Below are positions 63,629 through 64,000 of a stretch of DNA of 64,000 bases, one piece after another (within the stretch, counting starts at the first letter, position 1; every line of letters begins with the position of its first letter). Origin of the DNA: Poa pratensis (lineage: Eukaryota > Streptophyta > Magnoliopsida > Poales > Poaceae). Under the pieces are notes generated by a model, which saw nothing but the letters and a program-made list of their open reading frames with translations, did no database searches and was not told the DNA's origin. Location of the stretch: NCBI GenBank assembly GCA_947311845.1, contig CAMZMU010000034.1, positions 90,338,723 to 90,402,722 on the forward strand, in the 5' to 3' direction. The position numbers and the translations under genes were made by a program.

Positions 63629-64000
63629 CCGGAAAAAGGAAACCAGATGCAAAGTAGCCACAGGTCCACAAGGATCTCAACCTAACAAGATGCAAAGCTG
63701 CAACCTCTAACTGCATTTTCCAAACCAAATGGCATCGCTCACCAAGCAAATACATCTCGCCATCTCGGTAGCATACTTCTGTACAGAAAGTTCAGTTTGC
63801 CATCATCAAGAACGAAATAACACGCTTGTAGTTCCACACAGCATTAACAGAAAAAACCAGGTGTTCCAAAACACACATTACATTTACATTACACCTATGA
63901 CCATTCCTTATTTATGTACTTCACCCCAGGTATTCGACCGATTGATCCTGGAAGCTCCTTAGCCAGATTTCTTGCATCTGATCTCAATCCCCTGCACGAT

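Overview
The window reads as nuclear DNA of a grass, most likely a temperate (Pooideae, Triticeae-like) species. The evidence is intron-rich plant genes with NAC, ROP-interactive CRIB, TBC RabGAP, DPH6, casein kinase 1 and ABCI proteins, GC-rich grass-type first exons, Stowaway MITEs beginning CTCCCTCCG, and dense nested transposons. The species is an inference.

Layout. 1-3332 is a non-coding LTR retrotransposon cut by the window start. 5537-6801 (+) is a three-exon NAC gene. 7225-13620 is nested repeats: a LINE split by a 2.55-kb element, then a diverged second copy of that element. 14289-22312 is the most interesting object, an 8.0-kb Mutator-like element (MULE) with near-identical ~104-bp TIRs and a perfect 9-bp target duplication. 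It carries a frameshifted MURA transposase (-), a seven-exon plant mobile domain (PMD) gene (-), and an unrecognised 170-aa gene (+) whose upstream region holds nine CCCGCC motifs, two of them perfect E2F-type sites. 22313-35100 is mostly mobile DNA: two hAT-type MITEs and two 5'-truncated LINEs (one hAT and one LINE with clear target duplications), a broken PIF/Harbinger element, and a 2.15-kb Helitron with a terminal hairpin and CTAG end.

35506-51125 is a compact island of four genes, all on the minus strand: RIC (CRIB), TBC RabGAP, DPH6 and casein kinase 1. I reconstructed exon by exon and checked phases: RIC, TBC and CK1 are open throughout, while DPH6 has at least four frame breaks and two GC splice donors. 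52240-62056 is a tandem segmental repeat whose copies differ by datable insertions. 62600-63057 (-) holds the last two exons of an ABCI-type ATP-binding protein that continues past the window.

The MULE's MURA and PMD genes run in the same direction 0.2 kb apart and converge on the unknown gene, so the element looks like a three-gene mobile unit. All coordinates were read by eye; exon borders rest on GT/GC-AG signals, phase agreement and family knowledge, with no transcript or database support.
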